Below the pieces are notes generated by a model. The model had not been told where the DNA came from. It did no database searches and saw only the letters and a list, made by a program, of their open reading frames with translations. This document shows, in pieces, positions 1 through 9,365 of a DNA stretch of 64,000 bases. The DNA is from Andalucia godoyi (Eukaryota; Discoba; Jakobea; Jakobida; Andaluciidae): assembly GCA_009859145.1 (NCBI GenBank), contig VRVR01000061.1, positions 103,459 to 167,458 of the forward strand. Reading direction: 5' to 3'. The position numbers were made by a program, and so were the translations under genes. How positions within the stretch are numbered: position 1 is the stretch's first letter; each line of letters starts with the position of its first letter.

Positions 1-97
1 TGTACATTCTATTTGCGTGCATTTTTGTGTGCTTGTCGTTTTGGAGATCAGTCTTCAATTTTCCAACTCGCGATCGTTGCGGGTAACCAACCGGAAT

Positions 98-252
98 ATG
101 GAGAGCATTCGAAGGGTGATTCGGAAGAGGCCCGTGCTGTCTCTTGTCTTGATAGGAGTTGCCAGCTATGCTGTCGGTGTGCTGTCAGCCTCAAGTCGTC
201 GTAGTCCATCGCAAGCCGCCGGACGAAGAAGCCTAAAGGAGTCTGCAGACAA

Positions 253-303
<51 letters not shown>

Positions 304-865
304 CCACTCATCTAGCTCCAGTCCGTCTGGTTCCGAGGCTGCAACCGCTGCTGCGCTGGCCGCAGCTCCCGCGGTCTGCACTACGGCTGTTTCCGTCCCT
401 TTCCCAAAGTCTCTGGTGGTCGACGCTGTCGTGAATGCAGTGCTGTTTCCATCAACGAAGCTGGGCGATTTGTTTTCCTTGGGAGCCCGACAGCGCATTG
501 TGGTCCTGACGTGCTCTGTTCATGCTCCAGAGTTTGAAACTCTTCTGCATGCTCTGTTGCCACTTCCAGTGTCTTCACACGATTCCCAAGCTCCTCCTCC
601 TCCTTCTTCTTCTTCTTCCTCCTCCTCCTCCTCCTCATCTTCGTCTATTGCTGCTGCTGGTAGTGGTGGATCTGTCCCGGTCCTTGTGGTTGTCCCAGAC
701 TCGGCATATGCAGTCTATGCACGAGGTGCACTGCTGAAGGGCCACAAGATCATTGCCGACATCACTGGGCAAGTTCGAAACGCTCTTGGAGTCCCCAAAA
801 AGGCTACAGCTGCGGTGTTCACGGTTGCCGCAGACCACATCACGGACATCCGCATCCACTTTTGA
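98..865 (+). CDS. Ser-rich single-pass membrane protein, unknown function
   Basis: About 255 aa if translation starts at the first in-frame ATG (98). The frame stays open to the left edge of the window, so a longer protein cannot be excluded. Residues about 12-32 form a hydrophobic segment (VLSLVLIGVASYAVGVL) after a basic MESIRRVIRKR stretch, which suggests a signal anchor. Two poly-Ser tracts (about residues 52-66 and 175-186) come from AGC/AGT and TCC/TCT codon runs. The C-terminal half alternates hydrophobic strands and helices (RIVVLTCSVHAPEF, VPVLVVVPDSAYAVY, AAVFTVAADHITDIRI) and could be a thioredoxin-like or other alpha/beta fold, but no catalytic motif is visible. I do not recognise the family. 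It ends with TGA. Confidence 0.6.
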
Positions 866-1260
866 ATTTCCCTCAAGTTCTCTAGTCTGTAGCGTCCGGG
901 ACATATTAAAAAATCAACAACAAGACAAAACAAAACAAAACAAAACCGCTCGTGAAAAGACGACAACAAGCAAACGAAATGAGAGTTCGGATTTGTTCGC
1001 TTAGCAACCCAAGGTGCGGAGCTGTTTAGGTGGAATGCCCCAAATTGCTCAGACGCTAATTTTGGGACGCTATTTAAAGCAGCAGCCTCCTTTGTTTTTT
1101 TGTTTTTTCCTTTCCCACGCGATGTCAGTGTACGTGACACCCTGCCACGCTACGCAAGACGTATGACATTTCCGCCACAACTCCTTTGATGCTGGGCGCG
1201 CGTCTATTCCACAGCCGGGTGTCGTGCGGGAGGAGAGCCAAGTCCCACTCGACAAGAGGC
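866..1260. other. Intergenic spacer, no gene seen
   Basis: This stretch follows the Ser-rich gene and leads into the Fanzor remnant. It has an A-rich AAAAC-type run (about 920-950) and a T-rich run (about 1088-1110). No reading frame here looks like a protein. Part of it may be decayed upstream sequence of the Fanzor element, but I cannot align it to the other copies. Confidence 0.4.
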
Positions 1261-1553
1261 GTGTGATTGCGGATACATCAGCAGATCTGCAACCTGACGA
1301 CGGACATGCATCGCAAGCTTGCAGCAATCCATGCGAAGCTCGGAGGAAACACGGTGTTTGCATGTTCACAGCGTGCATACCGGAATGATCGCGATTGGAA
1401 TGGTGCGTGCAACAACATTTATCTCAAGAAAGCCGGCAAGGCGTGTTGCGGCCTATCCCCCTCTTCCAGTCCATGGCGACATGGCCCGGGTTGCAGCATT
1501 TGATTACGCATGACTAGCAATGGTCATGCGTACTCAGTGGACAATGTTGGCGA
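1261..1553 (+). mobile_element. Decayed Fanzor (TnpB-like) C-terminal remnant, copy C
   Basis: In the + frame from about 1279 the translation reads TTDMHRKLAAIHAK, then VFACSQRAYRNDRDWNGAC and IYLKKAGKACCG. The DRDWNGA-NIYL block matches the last RuvC motif of Fanzor/TnpB nucleases (D-R-D-x-N-x-A-x-N-I), and the preceding part fits the region before it. The CxxC zinc-finger region that should lie between is mostly missing, so this is an internally deleted or decayed copy. The same block (IDRDWERARSIYLK... GLSPS) occurs in the elements at 16.5 kb and 47.2 kb. The 3' end has a hairpin followed by CAGTGGACAATGTTGGCG, which aligns with GTGTATAATGTAGGCG at the end of the other copies. Family identity comes from motifs read by eye. 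Confidence 0.6.
1505..1532 (+). repeat. Perfect 10-bp inverted repeat at the 3' end of Fanzor copy C
   Basis: TACGCATGAC (1505-1514) and GTCATGCGTA (1523-1532) are perfect reverse complements around an 8-nt loop. Related stems with the core GCATG(A/T)C occur at the same place in the copies at 17030-17051 and 47506-47533. Confidence 0.75.
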
Positions 1554-1855
1554 ACCGCAACTCAAAAAAAGAGAACGCCGAACTCGGAAGAGATGCCTGT
1601 GCTGCATTCCGACCGTAGATGGCGCTGTAGCCTCAACCGCCCACGCAAGCAGTTTCCCGCTGTGGTCGTTAGTCGTTACAGTACGCATTCCCAATGCGTC
1701 GATTTCCCCGTTTTTCTTTTAAAAAATAATAATAATAAAATAAATTATAAAAACGTTTCAGCACTGAGCCGTGTTTTTCACTCCCCGTGAATATTTAAAA
1801 CATAGCCATTCCTTCCACCGAAAAAAAATAATAGCAATATCCATAGAGACACAGC
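1554..1855. other. AT-rich spacer upstream of the CEP120-like gene
   Basis: No gene seen. The stretch contains an AAT/AAAT-rich run at about 1720-1750. It presumably holds the promoter and 5' leader of the gene starting at 1856. Confidence 0.4.
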
Positions 1856-3952
1856 ATGACTCGTGTTTCTCCGACTCCGTCTTCGCGGCGGCCACTGACG
1901 AGTCCCAATGCAGCAAACACGCCAAGCAAGAAACCAGTGTCGCAACCGGTGTCGAAACCTGTTGCAGCATCTCGTCCAATCGCTCTTGATTCGAATATTA
2001 ATATTGATTCGAAGACGGATCCGAGCACCAACATTGATTTTGGCGCCAATGCAACGTCTCCGGTGCTGTATCGCTTTACCATTGATCTTCAGTCCATCAC
2101 ACTTACACATTCGCACCTAGCAGTTCCACAACCTAATTTATTCGTGTATTACCAGTATCCTGCATTCGGCACACATTCTCCGTTGCGATCGACGCCAGTT
2201 GTGGTTCCACGGTCTTCAACCTCGCCCACTGCGCTTCCAAATGCCTTTTGCGCTTACGAATTCTCTACCGCCCCGCACATGCTTTATCGGGTCCTTGCGA
2301 GGACCCCACTGATCGTGCGTGTCTTCCACAGAGACGAGCTTGCGCAGGATACGCTGATTGGATATGCGGCTGTCCCACTCGTGCAAGTCCTCGAAGTCTC
2401 GCAGCATTCGTGCATTTGCGAAGCAGTCGTCTGCTCGTTCGAAGAGAAGAAAACGGCTTCCGCTCATGAGACGGAAGACGAAGAGAGAGTTGCGAAAGTC
2501 GGCGTCTTGTCTGTCGCATTGCATCTTGAAACGCTTTCCAAAAGTCTCGGCGGTCCTATTCCCAATTCTACCGTTTCCGCTGCATCGCAACTGCCAGCGC
2601 CACCACCACCGCATCCTCCTTCTTCACCGTCGTCGTCGCCAGAGTCTGCTGCATCTGCGGTTGTGGGTTCAACAAAGTCAAAGATCGATGCACATGCCAG
2701 CTCCCGTGAGCGACAACCTGTTTCCGAATCCGAGTCAAAACCGCTGGCAGCAAGCGAAAGCTGGCCGGGAGAAAAACGGGCACACGAGAAGAAGACAGAA
2801 TTGATTGGTGGAGACGCGTCGGAGGAAGCACTATCGGCAGTGCGATCTACTGCGGAATACAGCGCGGCGTACGACTTGGAAGTATGGAGAGTTGAGCAAA
2901 AATCGTTGTTCCTCACGCGACTCCACGCCCTTGAAAAATCCCACTTGGCAGAGCTCAGTGCAAAGTTTGCCACATTTGAAACGTCGCGACTTGCCGAGCT
3001 GGATGCTTTGGAAAAAGATTTGAAATCTCGTGCGTCGCTGCTTGAAAAGCGAGAGGCAAAGCTGGTTGCAGCAGAGGCAGAAACCAAGAGGAAGAGAGCC
3101 GAGGTGGACGGATTGGTGGCGAAAATGACTACGGAATGCGCAGAGCGCATTCGAAGAATGAAGGAGGAGACAGAGCATCGGATGGCGCTTGAGCGCATGC
3201 GCAGCTCTGAGGCACAGAAGGAGAAGAAGGAAGCGGTGGCAAAGGCCGAAGCGCTTGCTGCAAAACTCGATGCGCTCATGGACGAGCACACCAAACTTCG
3301 GAAAGATGTATACGCTCCCGCGAATGGATCCATCGAAGCAAGGCTTGCAGAGCAGACCAAGAAGGCCGATCGGTACGAGGCGAAGTACAAAAAATACAAG
3401 GAGTTGTACGTGGAACTCAAAGCTTCGTTTGGGGTATCTGCCCTGGTTTCTTCGTCGGTTGGGCCGTCTGCCGGCTTCTCTGCAGCAGCGCAGGGTCCGA
3501 ATGTCGGCGCGCCGCCGACAGCGATGAGCGATGCGGAGGGAGAAAGGGGAATTGACGGTCTTGAAAAGAGAATTTTAATGGCTTCGGAGAGAGAGCTCGA
3601 GGAGGAGCAAGGTACCCTTGCAACACTGAAGCAGATGGCTGCTGTCATTCTCCAAAACCAATCTCTGCAGCCTCGCCCGCAGCAACCACAGCCACAACCA
3701 CAACCACAACCACAACCACAACCACAACCACAACCACAACCACAACCGCAACCGCAACCGCAAGTGCAGCCACAGGTGCAAGCAAGCCAGCAGACAGAGC
3801 GGTTCGAGAATGCAGTCAGCAAGAAATCGACGAGCAGCGAAGTCGAACGCCTGCAAAAAGAGCGAGAACGACTTCTTGCAACTGGCGTATATACGCTTGA
3901 CGACTATGTCATTCGAAGACTTTCTTTGCAAATCCAATCTGCAAGTGCCTAG
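1856..3952 (+). CDS. CEP120: CEP120-like centriole protein (C2 domain + coiled coil)
   Basis: 698 aa, ATG start in context CAGCATGAC. Residues about 70-185 form a C2-like domain (RFTIDLQSITLTHSHL, FVYYQYPAFGTHSP, FCAYEFSTAPHMLYR, PLIVRVFHRDE, DTLIGYAAVPL). The pattern of a YxYPxFG strand, then FCAYxFxTxPH, then a final DxLIGxAxVPL strand is what I recall for the second C2 domain of CEP120. A Pro/Ser-rich linker (about 235-330) is followed by a long charged coiled coil (about 335-525). A PQ repeat (about 610-640, nt 3688-3770) precedes a short C-terminal helix (ERLLATGVYTLDDYVIRRL) resembling the CEP120 C-terminus. CEP120 family members act in centriole elongation and appendage assembly, so this gene implies centrioles or flagella. 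Human CEP120 is longer (about 986 aa); this copy lacks the first C2 region. Confidence 0.75.
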   Translation: MTRVSPTPSSRRPLTSPNAANTPSKKPVSQPVSKPVAASRPIALDSNINIDSKTDPSTNIDFGANATSPVLYRFTIDLQSITLTHSHLAVPQPNLFVYYQYPAFGTHSPLRSTPVVVPRSSTSPTALPNAFCAYEFSTAPHMLYRVLARTPLIVRVFHRDELAQDTLIGYAAVPLVQVLEVSQHSCICEAVVCSFEEKKTASAHETEDEERVAKVGVLSVALHLETLSKSLGGPIPNSTVSAASQLPAPPPPHPPSSPSSSPESAASAVVGSTKSKIDAHASSRERQPVSESESKPLAASESWPGEKRAHEKKTELIGGDASEEALSAVRSTAEYSAAYDLEVWRVEQKSLFLTRLHALEKSHLAELSAKFATFETSRLAELDALEKDLKSRASLLEKREAKLVAAEAETKRKRAEVDGLVAKMTTECAERIRRMKEETEHRMALERMRSSEAQKEKKEAVAKAEALAAKLDALMDEHTKLRKDVYAPANGSIEARLAEQTKKADRYEAKYKKYKELYVELKASFGVSALVSSSVGPSAGFSAAAQGPNVGAPPTAMSDAEGERGIDGLEKRILMASERELEEEQGTLATLKQMAAVILQNQSLQPRPQQPQPQPQPQPQPQPQPQPQPQPQPQPQVQPQVQASQQTERFENAVSKKSTSSEVERLQKERERLLATGVYTLDDYVIRRLSLQIQSASA

Positions 3953-4254
3953 TCCTGCGGCCGCCTGCTCTCCAACAGGTAAACGCATGGCCTAATAATA
4001 AAATTTAAAAATAATAATAATAATAAAAGACTGAGCGTGAAACGGCTGTAGTCTCCAGCGGAAAAGCCTTTCATGCTTGCGTGAATGTATGTAATGCAGA
4101 GAGTTAGGACGACAGATGAGAAAGAATTCTTTTCTTATGTAAAGTGAAAAACGGGAAAAAAACCAAGGAAAAAACAGTTTGTTTCTCTGTTTGAAAGGTT
4201 TTCTTCTCGGGGTGCGTGTTGAATAGTGGATTGTGAATTGTGAGAGGCGCAGAG
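3953..4254. other. AT-rich intergenic spacer
   Basis: About 300 bp between the CEP120-like gene and the syntaxin gene on the same strand. It contains an (AAT)n-like tract at about 3995-4026. No gene is seen. Confidence 0.4.
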
Positions 4255-5157
4255 ATGTCCTATAGTGCCTTGGACGGCAGCAGTACGAGTAAGCAGGGTG
4301 GTCGAGGCCGAGGCGGCCAGCCCGCGAATGGGTCAAAGTACTCGGCTGGAGGGTGGGGGGAGTCCACTGCGACGACGGGTCACTATGAAAGTTCGTACCA
4401 GGCGTCGTCGGGGGCATCGGGATCGTCATCGGCGGCAGCTTCGGCGGTTGGGCATAATCCTGCTTCGGACTTTGTGTCGCAGCAGGTGCAAAAGATCCTT
4501 GCGCTGTCGAAAAAGATTGAAAATGAAAAGACTCCGGAGGGCATCCACAGCTACGTGAGCCAAATATCGGCGTGTGCGAATGCATCGCGATCAAAGATCG
4601 AGGCGTCAAAGGGGCTTCATCAGGTGTCGCAGCGTGTGCAACTTGAGCTGGAGGCAGCTTTGGCAAAGTCTACGGCTGCAGCAGGTCGTGCGTCCGATCG
4701 CATTAAGCGAGAGTCTGTAATGCTTCGGAACCAGATCTCCCAGCAGCAACACCAGCTTGATGTCGAATCGGGACAGGGTCGCACACAGAGCAGCTATGCG
4801 GGGCAGAGCCAAGCACAAGCTCAAGAAAGAGTAATGCTTGCAGACGAGCTGTCGACTAACGAAAAGCTCATCGAGGAGCGCGATAGGGAACTCGCAGACA
4901 TTGAAGCGGCGATCTACGACGTGAACTCCATCGTCAAGGATCTTGCTGAAAAGGTGCACGCACAGGGTGATCAGATGGATCTCATTGAGCACCAAGTGGC
5001 GAAAACAGCAGGAATCACAACCAAGGCTGCAAAGGAACTGGACGCTGCATCGGAATACCAAAAATCGGCAAGAAAGAAAATGTGCTGCTTGCTTGTCATC
5101 TTTGTCGTCATTGGAGCGGCGATTGCAATCGTCGTTTTTGGAGTCATGAAGAAGTAA
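4255..5157 (+). CDS. Qa-SNARE, syntaxin of endosomal (Pep12/syntaxin-7) type
   Basis: 300 aa from ATG 4255. The N-terminal 65 residues are Gly/Ser-rich and probably disordered. Helical segments at about 75-190 fit an Habc bundle (FVSQQVQKILALSKKI, GLHQVSQRVQLELEAAL). The SNARE motif runs from about residue 200 to 260: IEERDRELADIEAAIYDVNS, then IVKDLAEKVHAQGDQMDLIE, with the zero-layer Gln in AQGDQMD and the typical AxxYQKxxRKK end. A C-terminal anchor follows (about 276-298) with a two-Lys tail. The family mediates membrane fusion on endosomal or vacuolar compartments; the exact compartment is inferred from the motif style (DLAEKVHAQG). Confidence 0.9.
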   Translation: MSYSALDGSSTSKQGGRGRGGQPANGSKYSAGGWGESTATTGHYESSYQASSGASGSSSAAASAVGHNPASDFVSQQVQKILALSKKIENEKTPEGIHSYVSQISACANASRSKIEASKGLHQVSQRVQLELEAALAKSTAAAGRASDRIKRESVMLRNQISQQQHQLDVESGQGRTQSSYAGQSQAQAQERVMLADELSTNEKLIEERDRELADIEAAIYDVNSIVKDLAEKVHAQGDQMDLIEHQVAKTAGITTKAAKELDAASEYQKSARKKMCCLLVIFVVIGAAIAIVVFGVMKK

Positions 5158-5328
5158 ACAATTCACGAAAATGCTGTTTTTTTTTGTTTCGGGATACTCT
5201 CTCTTCTCAGTCTTCTCGGATACTGTACCAGTACTTCCCTTGGACAAAATGAATACAGTAAGATTGCATAAATAACAAAAAGCAATAACAAACCAGCAAT
5301 ATAAAAACAGCAAGAAGGCACACACATT

Positions 5329-7038
5329 CTAATTCGAAGCGTTTCGTTTGGCCCCGCATTCGCTGCAAAACTTGGCAAAAGCAGTCGGAAACGGAAAATT
5401 GCATTCGTGACAAGCACTTTCCGGAGTTCGAGACGAGTTGAGAGACGAACGGTGAGATGCATAGTCATAGAACTTGAGACTCTCCACATCGCGTACGGGA
5501 GACTGGTCACTCCGTGGAAGACAAGGAAGATCATCGATCTCTGACAGGTCTTGCATTTTCGGTTTGGGGCTTGCTGCTGCCGGTATCTTCCTGGGAGACC
5601 TCGATTCCTTTGCGGCAGCTTTCTTCATTGACTCTCCGGCAACGGAGGACGCATTCATATTCTGCGATTCCGAAATGGAATGTGCAGAGCCGCTTTCTGA
5701 AGGTGGTGCAGGAGAAGATGCAGTTGCCGGGGACGCTTTTGGCTGGAAAGAAGAGGCACGCTTCGCCGGCTTTTCCTGTGTACACAAACGATGATGGACT
5801 TCGATTCTGTCTCGCGCAAAAGTGCGTCCACACCATTGGCACGGAACCAGGAAATCATTCTCCGGAGGCGTCGGGGCTCTTCCAGCTTCTGCACTGCGGG
5901 ACCCGCACTCACCAGAGGATCTCAGCGAATCGCCAGAGATTGGCGACGCGGCTGCGTGAATCGCCGCAATATCATCTTCATCGCCAAACAGCTGAAATGT
6001 GTCTGGTGACGGCGGTTCTTTTCCGGGATGTCGCTTTCTCCACACTTCTTCACAGCCATTCTTCCAATGAATGGGAATGCTGCTTCTTCCGTACATCTTT
6101 CCACACGAAGGGCACAACACCGTAATTGGACCCTTCGCTTTTGCTCGTCGCATTTCCCTCTCTTCTTCGTACGCGTCCATCCGCGACGTGTTTTTCGAAC
6201 ACGTCGCAACGTGCGCAACGCACGTCTCCATCTCGAATCGCCGCTTGCAATGCGGACACGCAACGCGTGTAACTTGTTCATAGGTCTGGCGAGCAAGATC
6301 CGTATATGCTTCAAGCTGCGCCCTCGAAAGCTGCTCACTGAACACCGTTTCGATCCTAGCTCCATCGGTTTCCTCCAGCGACGCACACAGTTCTGGATCG
6401 AGCTGCTGCAGCACCACATCCACTCTTGGAACTTTTGGCTTCAGTTGCATTGGAATCGCACAGATCCGCTTTTCGTGCTTGTCCTTGCATATGTACAAGT
6501 GCCGTCCAAGCGAATGAACGCCAAAGCCTCGGCAACAGTAGTGGCATGTAAGCAACACCGGCCCGCCACTCACGGGGCTCCTTCCCCCTCCCCCACCACC
6601 GGTACTAGCGCTGCTACCATCACTACGGCTGGCGCTTGTGCTTGTGCTTGTGCTTGCAGCATTGAGGGAACCGACAGGCCGGTGTGAAACAGACATGGAG
6701 ACCTTCTTCGTACCGTTGCACGAGTCCAAATGACGCACCAACGCATCCACGTTAAACGACCGCCCGCAGCCCGTACAGCGGTTAAGGGCCGCGTGCGCAA
6801 AAATCTCGAATGCTTGGTCATTGTACTCCTGCATTTCAGCCTTGTTCTTCACGGACAAAGGAAGCGAAAGCGGCATTTCTGGAGGAGACTGGCGCATCAG
6901 TGCAGGCAATCGAGACTGTTCCAAAACGTACTTTTCCGCACATTTTGGAAGATGCAGCGGCAACGAGGCCGTTCCAAATGACTTTCCACACAAATGACAT
7001 ATCGGAGTTAATGGCGGTGCACCCGGCCCACTGCTCAT
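5329..7038 (-). CDS. Multi-finger C2HC zinc-finger protein (ZC2HC/ZNF474-like)
   Basis: 569 aa. The in-frame ATG at 7038 (MSSGPGAPPL) is chosen; upstream in-frame codons contain no ATG. Six short C-x2-C-x12-H-x3/4-C fingers are visible: CHLCGKSFGTASLPLHLPKC (about 14-33), CTGCGRSFNVDALVRHLDSC (88-107), CHYCCRGFGVHSLGRHLYIC (165-184), CPHCKRRFEMETCVAHVATC (261-280), CPSCGKMYGRSSIPIHWKNG-C (309-329) and CQWCGRTFARDRIEVHHRLC (about 420). A CxxC...CxxC ribbon lies at the C-terminus (ACHECNFPFP, FCSECGAKRN). The C2HC fingers match the ZC2HC1/ZNF474 type, which in animals is linked to ciliated or testis-expressed proteins. The role here is unknown. It converges on the syntaxin gene, with 170 bp between the stops. 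Confidence 0.8.
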   Translation of the reverse strand: MSSGPGAPPLTPICHLCGKSFGTASLPLHLPKCAEKYVLEQSRLPALMRQSPPEMPLSLPLSVKNKAEMQEYNDQAFEIFAHAALNRCTGCGRSFNVDALVRHLDSCNGTKKVSMSVSHRPVGSLNAASTSTSTSASRSDGSSASTGGGGGGRSPVSGGPVLLTCHYCCRGFGVHSLGRHLYICKDKHEKRICAIPMQLKPKVPRVDVVLQQLDPELCASLEETDGARIETVFSEQLSRAQLEAYTDLARQTYEQVTRVACPHCKRRFEMETCVAHVATCSKNTSRMDAYEEEREMRRAKAKGPITVLCPSCGKMYGRSSIPIHWKNGCEEVWRKRHPGKEPPSPDTFQLFGDEDDIAAIHAAASPISGDSLRSSGECGSRSAEAGRAPTPPENDFLVPCQWCGRTFARDRIEVHHRLCTQEKPAKRASSFQPKASPATASSPAPPSESGSAHSISESQNMNASSVAGESMKKAAAKESRSPRKIPAAASPKPKMQDLSEIDDLPCLPRSDQSPVRDVESLKFYDYASHRSSLNSSRTPESACHECNFPFPTAFAKFCSECGAKRNASN

Positions 7039-7270
7039 TCGACCGCAACAAAACAGAAAGATACAAAAAAAGCAATATATATATGTAATAATAATAATAA
7101 CAGGAATAAAGTGAAATGAAAAAGAGTGAAGGAACAATCATTAAAAGCCATTAGGAAGGTCGATCGACGATTGGGTGGAAGGACGTTCCAGGGTTACAGC
7201 AGATTGCTGCGTGACAGCAGCTGGGGGGCTGGCGGCAGACGATAGATATAGCTGTACTCAACGTTGCGAA

Positions 7271-8751
7271 TCACGCAGGATCGGACTGCGGGATTGCCTG
7301 TGGCGGGGGCACGATCGGTGCGGCAATGGTTCTTCGCCTGGACAGAAGCCAGAACGAAACACCGAGAAGCGCAACACCTGTCCATATCCAGTGGCGTGAG
7401 CAGTTGTTTCGGAGCCAGTTGCGCGTGCATGACACCCAGCCATTATCCGCGGAAGAGGATGTAAGAGCTTTGGTGCCAACTGCATGAGAGTTGTGACAGA
7501 GAAGTTCTTGCGCTTGCGCTTCGTCCGCGAGCAAAACAACGCCTTCGGGGTGGACGACTGGCGCTGCTCCCACATCTTGTGCACCAACTGTGATCTCCGC
7601 AAGTCCTGAAGACTGTAGAGAACCAGAGGAGGTGCTCGTAAATGACTCGGACCGTCTATCGCGGTTCCGCTCAATCCACTCTCGAACGTATCCGCGCGTC
7701 TGTCCAGCATCCGAGCCAACCTGAATGAGTTCTTCGAGCTCTGCAAGAAGCGGCAGGAAGAGGTCCGTGGATTGCTTCAGAAACGAACGAAGACCTCGTC
7801 TTGGAAACAATTTCAACTCCTCCATGTACTCGAGAAATACTGACAACTTGTTACGCTCTTCCGAGGAAAAGACGCTGGTCATAGCTGCCATAGCCTGGAC
7901 CGTCCTCCTCAGCTGGTCCGACAGCGAGTACGTCATCCAGTACCACGAAATAAGCGACGCATCCACGAACACAGCTTCTGACGATGCTTCTGAGTGAGCG
8001 ATGAGGCGTCTGAATATTCCAGCACCTCTGCAACTCGATCCACATACTCGGGCAGTGTCGTACAGAATCCATCACGGGACGCGCCGTCAATGGCCTCATT
8101 ATACTCTTGGCTTGCATACTTTGCAACATGTGGCTTGTACATATCCTCGCTGCAAACAGACCGAAACCACTCTTCGTTTCCAAGCAATGCAGAAACAGAT
8201 CCCCCAAGCTCCGTGGTCGTACTGCTACCCCCACTGCTGCTGCTGATTGCTAGGACGCGACTGGCCACGAATTGCGAAAGCGTATCCACCGAGCCGTTCC
8301 ACTCTGCCGCGGCACCCACAAGCTCGTGAAATCGCAGCGGAAGCACTGCAAAAAGCATTGGCTTTGGAAAGACCCGCACCATGTGGTCCCAAAAATCATT
8401 ATACGCGCCAAGTGTTTCAGCGATCCGACTCAGCTCCGCGTGGACAAGTGCTAGAAATGCGCGGCTCGCATCCTCGAGCTTTGTAGCCCACTCATCCCGG
8501 ATTTCAGGATCCAGAGAATCTGTCTCGTCAAGCAAGTCTAGCATCGCCGCCACAGACGACTGAAACATCATTAGAAATGAAACGCTGTCATTCACAAACC
8601 CACGTGCAGACTTCCGAGCCGCATCGTTCGGACCATCCAGGTTCGACGTATGATACGTTATCCGCTGTGCCGCATCTCGTAATCCATGCAATCCACCATC
8701 CATTCTCCGAGCTCTCCCCACTTCTCTGGTCCTCTTGCCTTCATCCTGCAT
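7271..8751 (-). pseudogene. Tail-anchored helical protein split by a frameshift
   Basis: Two overlapping minus-strand frames look like one gene. The first starts at ATG 8751 and reads about 272 aa of helical protein (FVNDSVSFLMMFQSSVAAM, FLALVHAELSRIAETLGAY) to a stop at 7933. The second continues from about 7990 in the -1 frame (SEASSEAVFVDASLISWYWM, RGYVREWIERNRDRRSE) to 7271. It ends with a strong membrane segment (HWIWTGVALLGVSFWLL) followed by SRRR, a tail-anchor layout. The two frames overlap over about 8072-7933. One extra base in that interval would give a single protein of about 490 aa. The cause may be a sequencing indel, a true frameshift mutation or a very small intron; no obvious slippery heptamer is present. 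I do not recognise the family. Confidence 0.5.
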
Positions 8752-8886
8752 CCTATGTGTGACTTTTAACGTCCGTTGCCCTTTATTTTACAATTCCGTC
8801 CTTTTTTTTTGACAACTGACATGCAGCAAAATAATAAAAAAACACGCGCCATCTGTTCGACAAATGACAACATCAAAACCCCCCGA

Positions 8887-9096
8887 TTATGGATTCACCG
8901 GATTGCCATTTGCGGCTAATTTCCGATTGGGGTCCAAGTGAATTCGGAGCGTGGAGACATAGGCCGTTAAGATCTCGTTTTCCTTTCGAATGTCCGAGTG
9001 CAAGTGTGACAGGCTTGACAGTCTTCCTTGGGTCTGTTGCAACGTCGCAGTTAGTCGCTGCAACGACGTTTCAAGACCGGTTACCACCCTTTCCAT
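8887..9096 (-). CDS. Small coiled-coil protein, SCOC-like
   Basis: 69 aa from ATG 9096. Nearly the whole protein is heptad-like (VTGLETSLQRLTATLQQTQG, LSHLHSDIRKENEILTAYVS, LRIHLDPN). The segment with a Lys-Glu-Asn core followed by L-xx-Y-xx-xL resembles the conserved coiled coil of short coiled-coil protein SCOC (a Golgi Arl1/Arl3 effector in animals), but the match is short. It lies 135 bp upstream of the frame-broken gene on the same strand. The small size and lack of other signals make a spurious frame possible. Confidence 0.45.
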   Translation of the reverse strand: MERVVTGLETSLQRLTATLQQTQGRLSSLSHLHSDIRKENEILTAYVSTLRIHLDPNRKLAANGNPVNP

Positions 9097-9365
9097 CCCT
9101 CTGTTCTCTCCTCTCCCCCCCCCAAATCAACAGAAAACCAGAAGAAAAAAATAACAACAACAACAGCAAAAAAATAATAAAAATAATTGAAAATAAAAAA
9201 TTAAAAAAAAGCAACAACAAAAATCGACAGTGTCACTGCGGAGTGTGAGGACAGCAGACGGAGTTCATTTTTTCCCTTCATATTTTCTTTCCGTTTGTCC
9301 TTCCTCTGCTGCTTGTCAAGCTTGTTCATTCGTTCTTTTATTATTATTATTTAATAATATAAATT
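9097..9365. other. AT-rich spacer
   Basis: Dominated by AAT, AAC and AAAAAT runs (about 9145-9225) and a second AT tract at 9338-9365. No gene is seen. Confidence 0.4.

Noticed and set aside
2464-3822. 452-codon minus-strand frame with a CG-type repeat
   Set aside because: It is the antisense shadow of the CEP120-like gene; its repeat is the reverse of the PQ codon run and there is no family signal.
7933-8072. Programmed -1 ribosomal frameshift
   Set aside because: No slippery heptamer and no obvious downstream stem; an indel or small intron is simpler.
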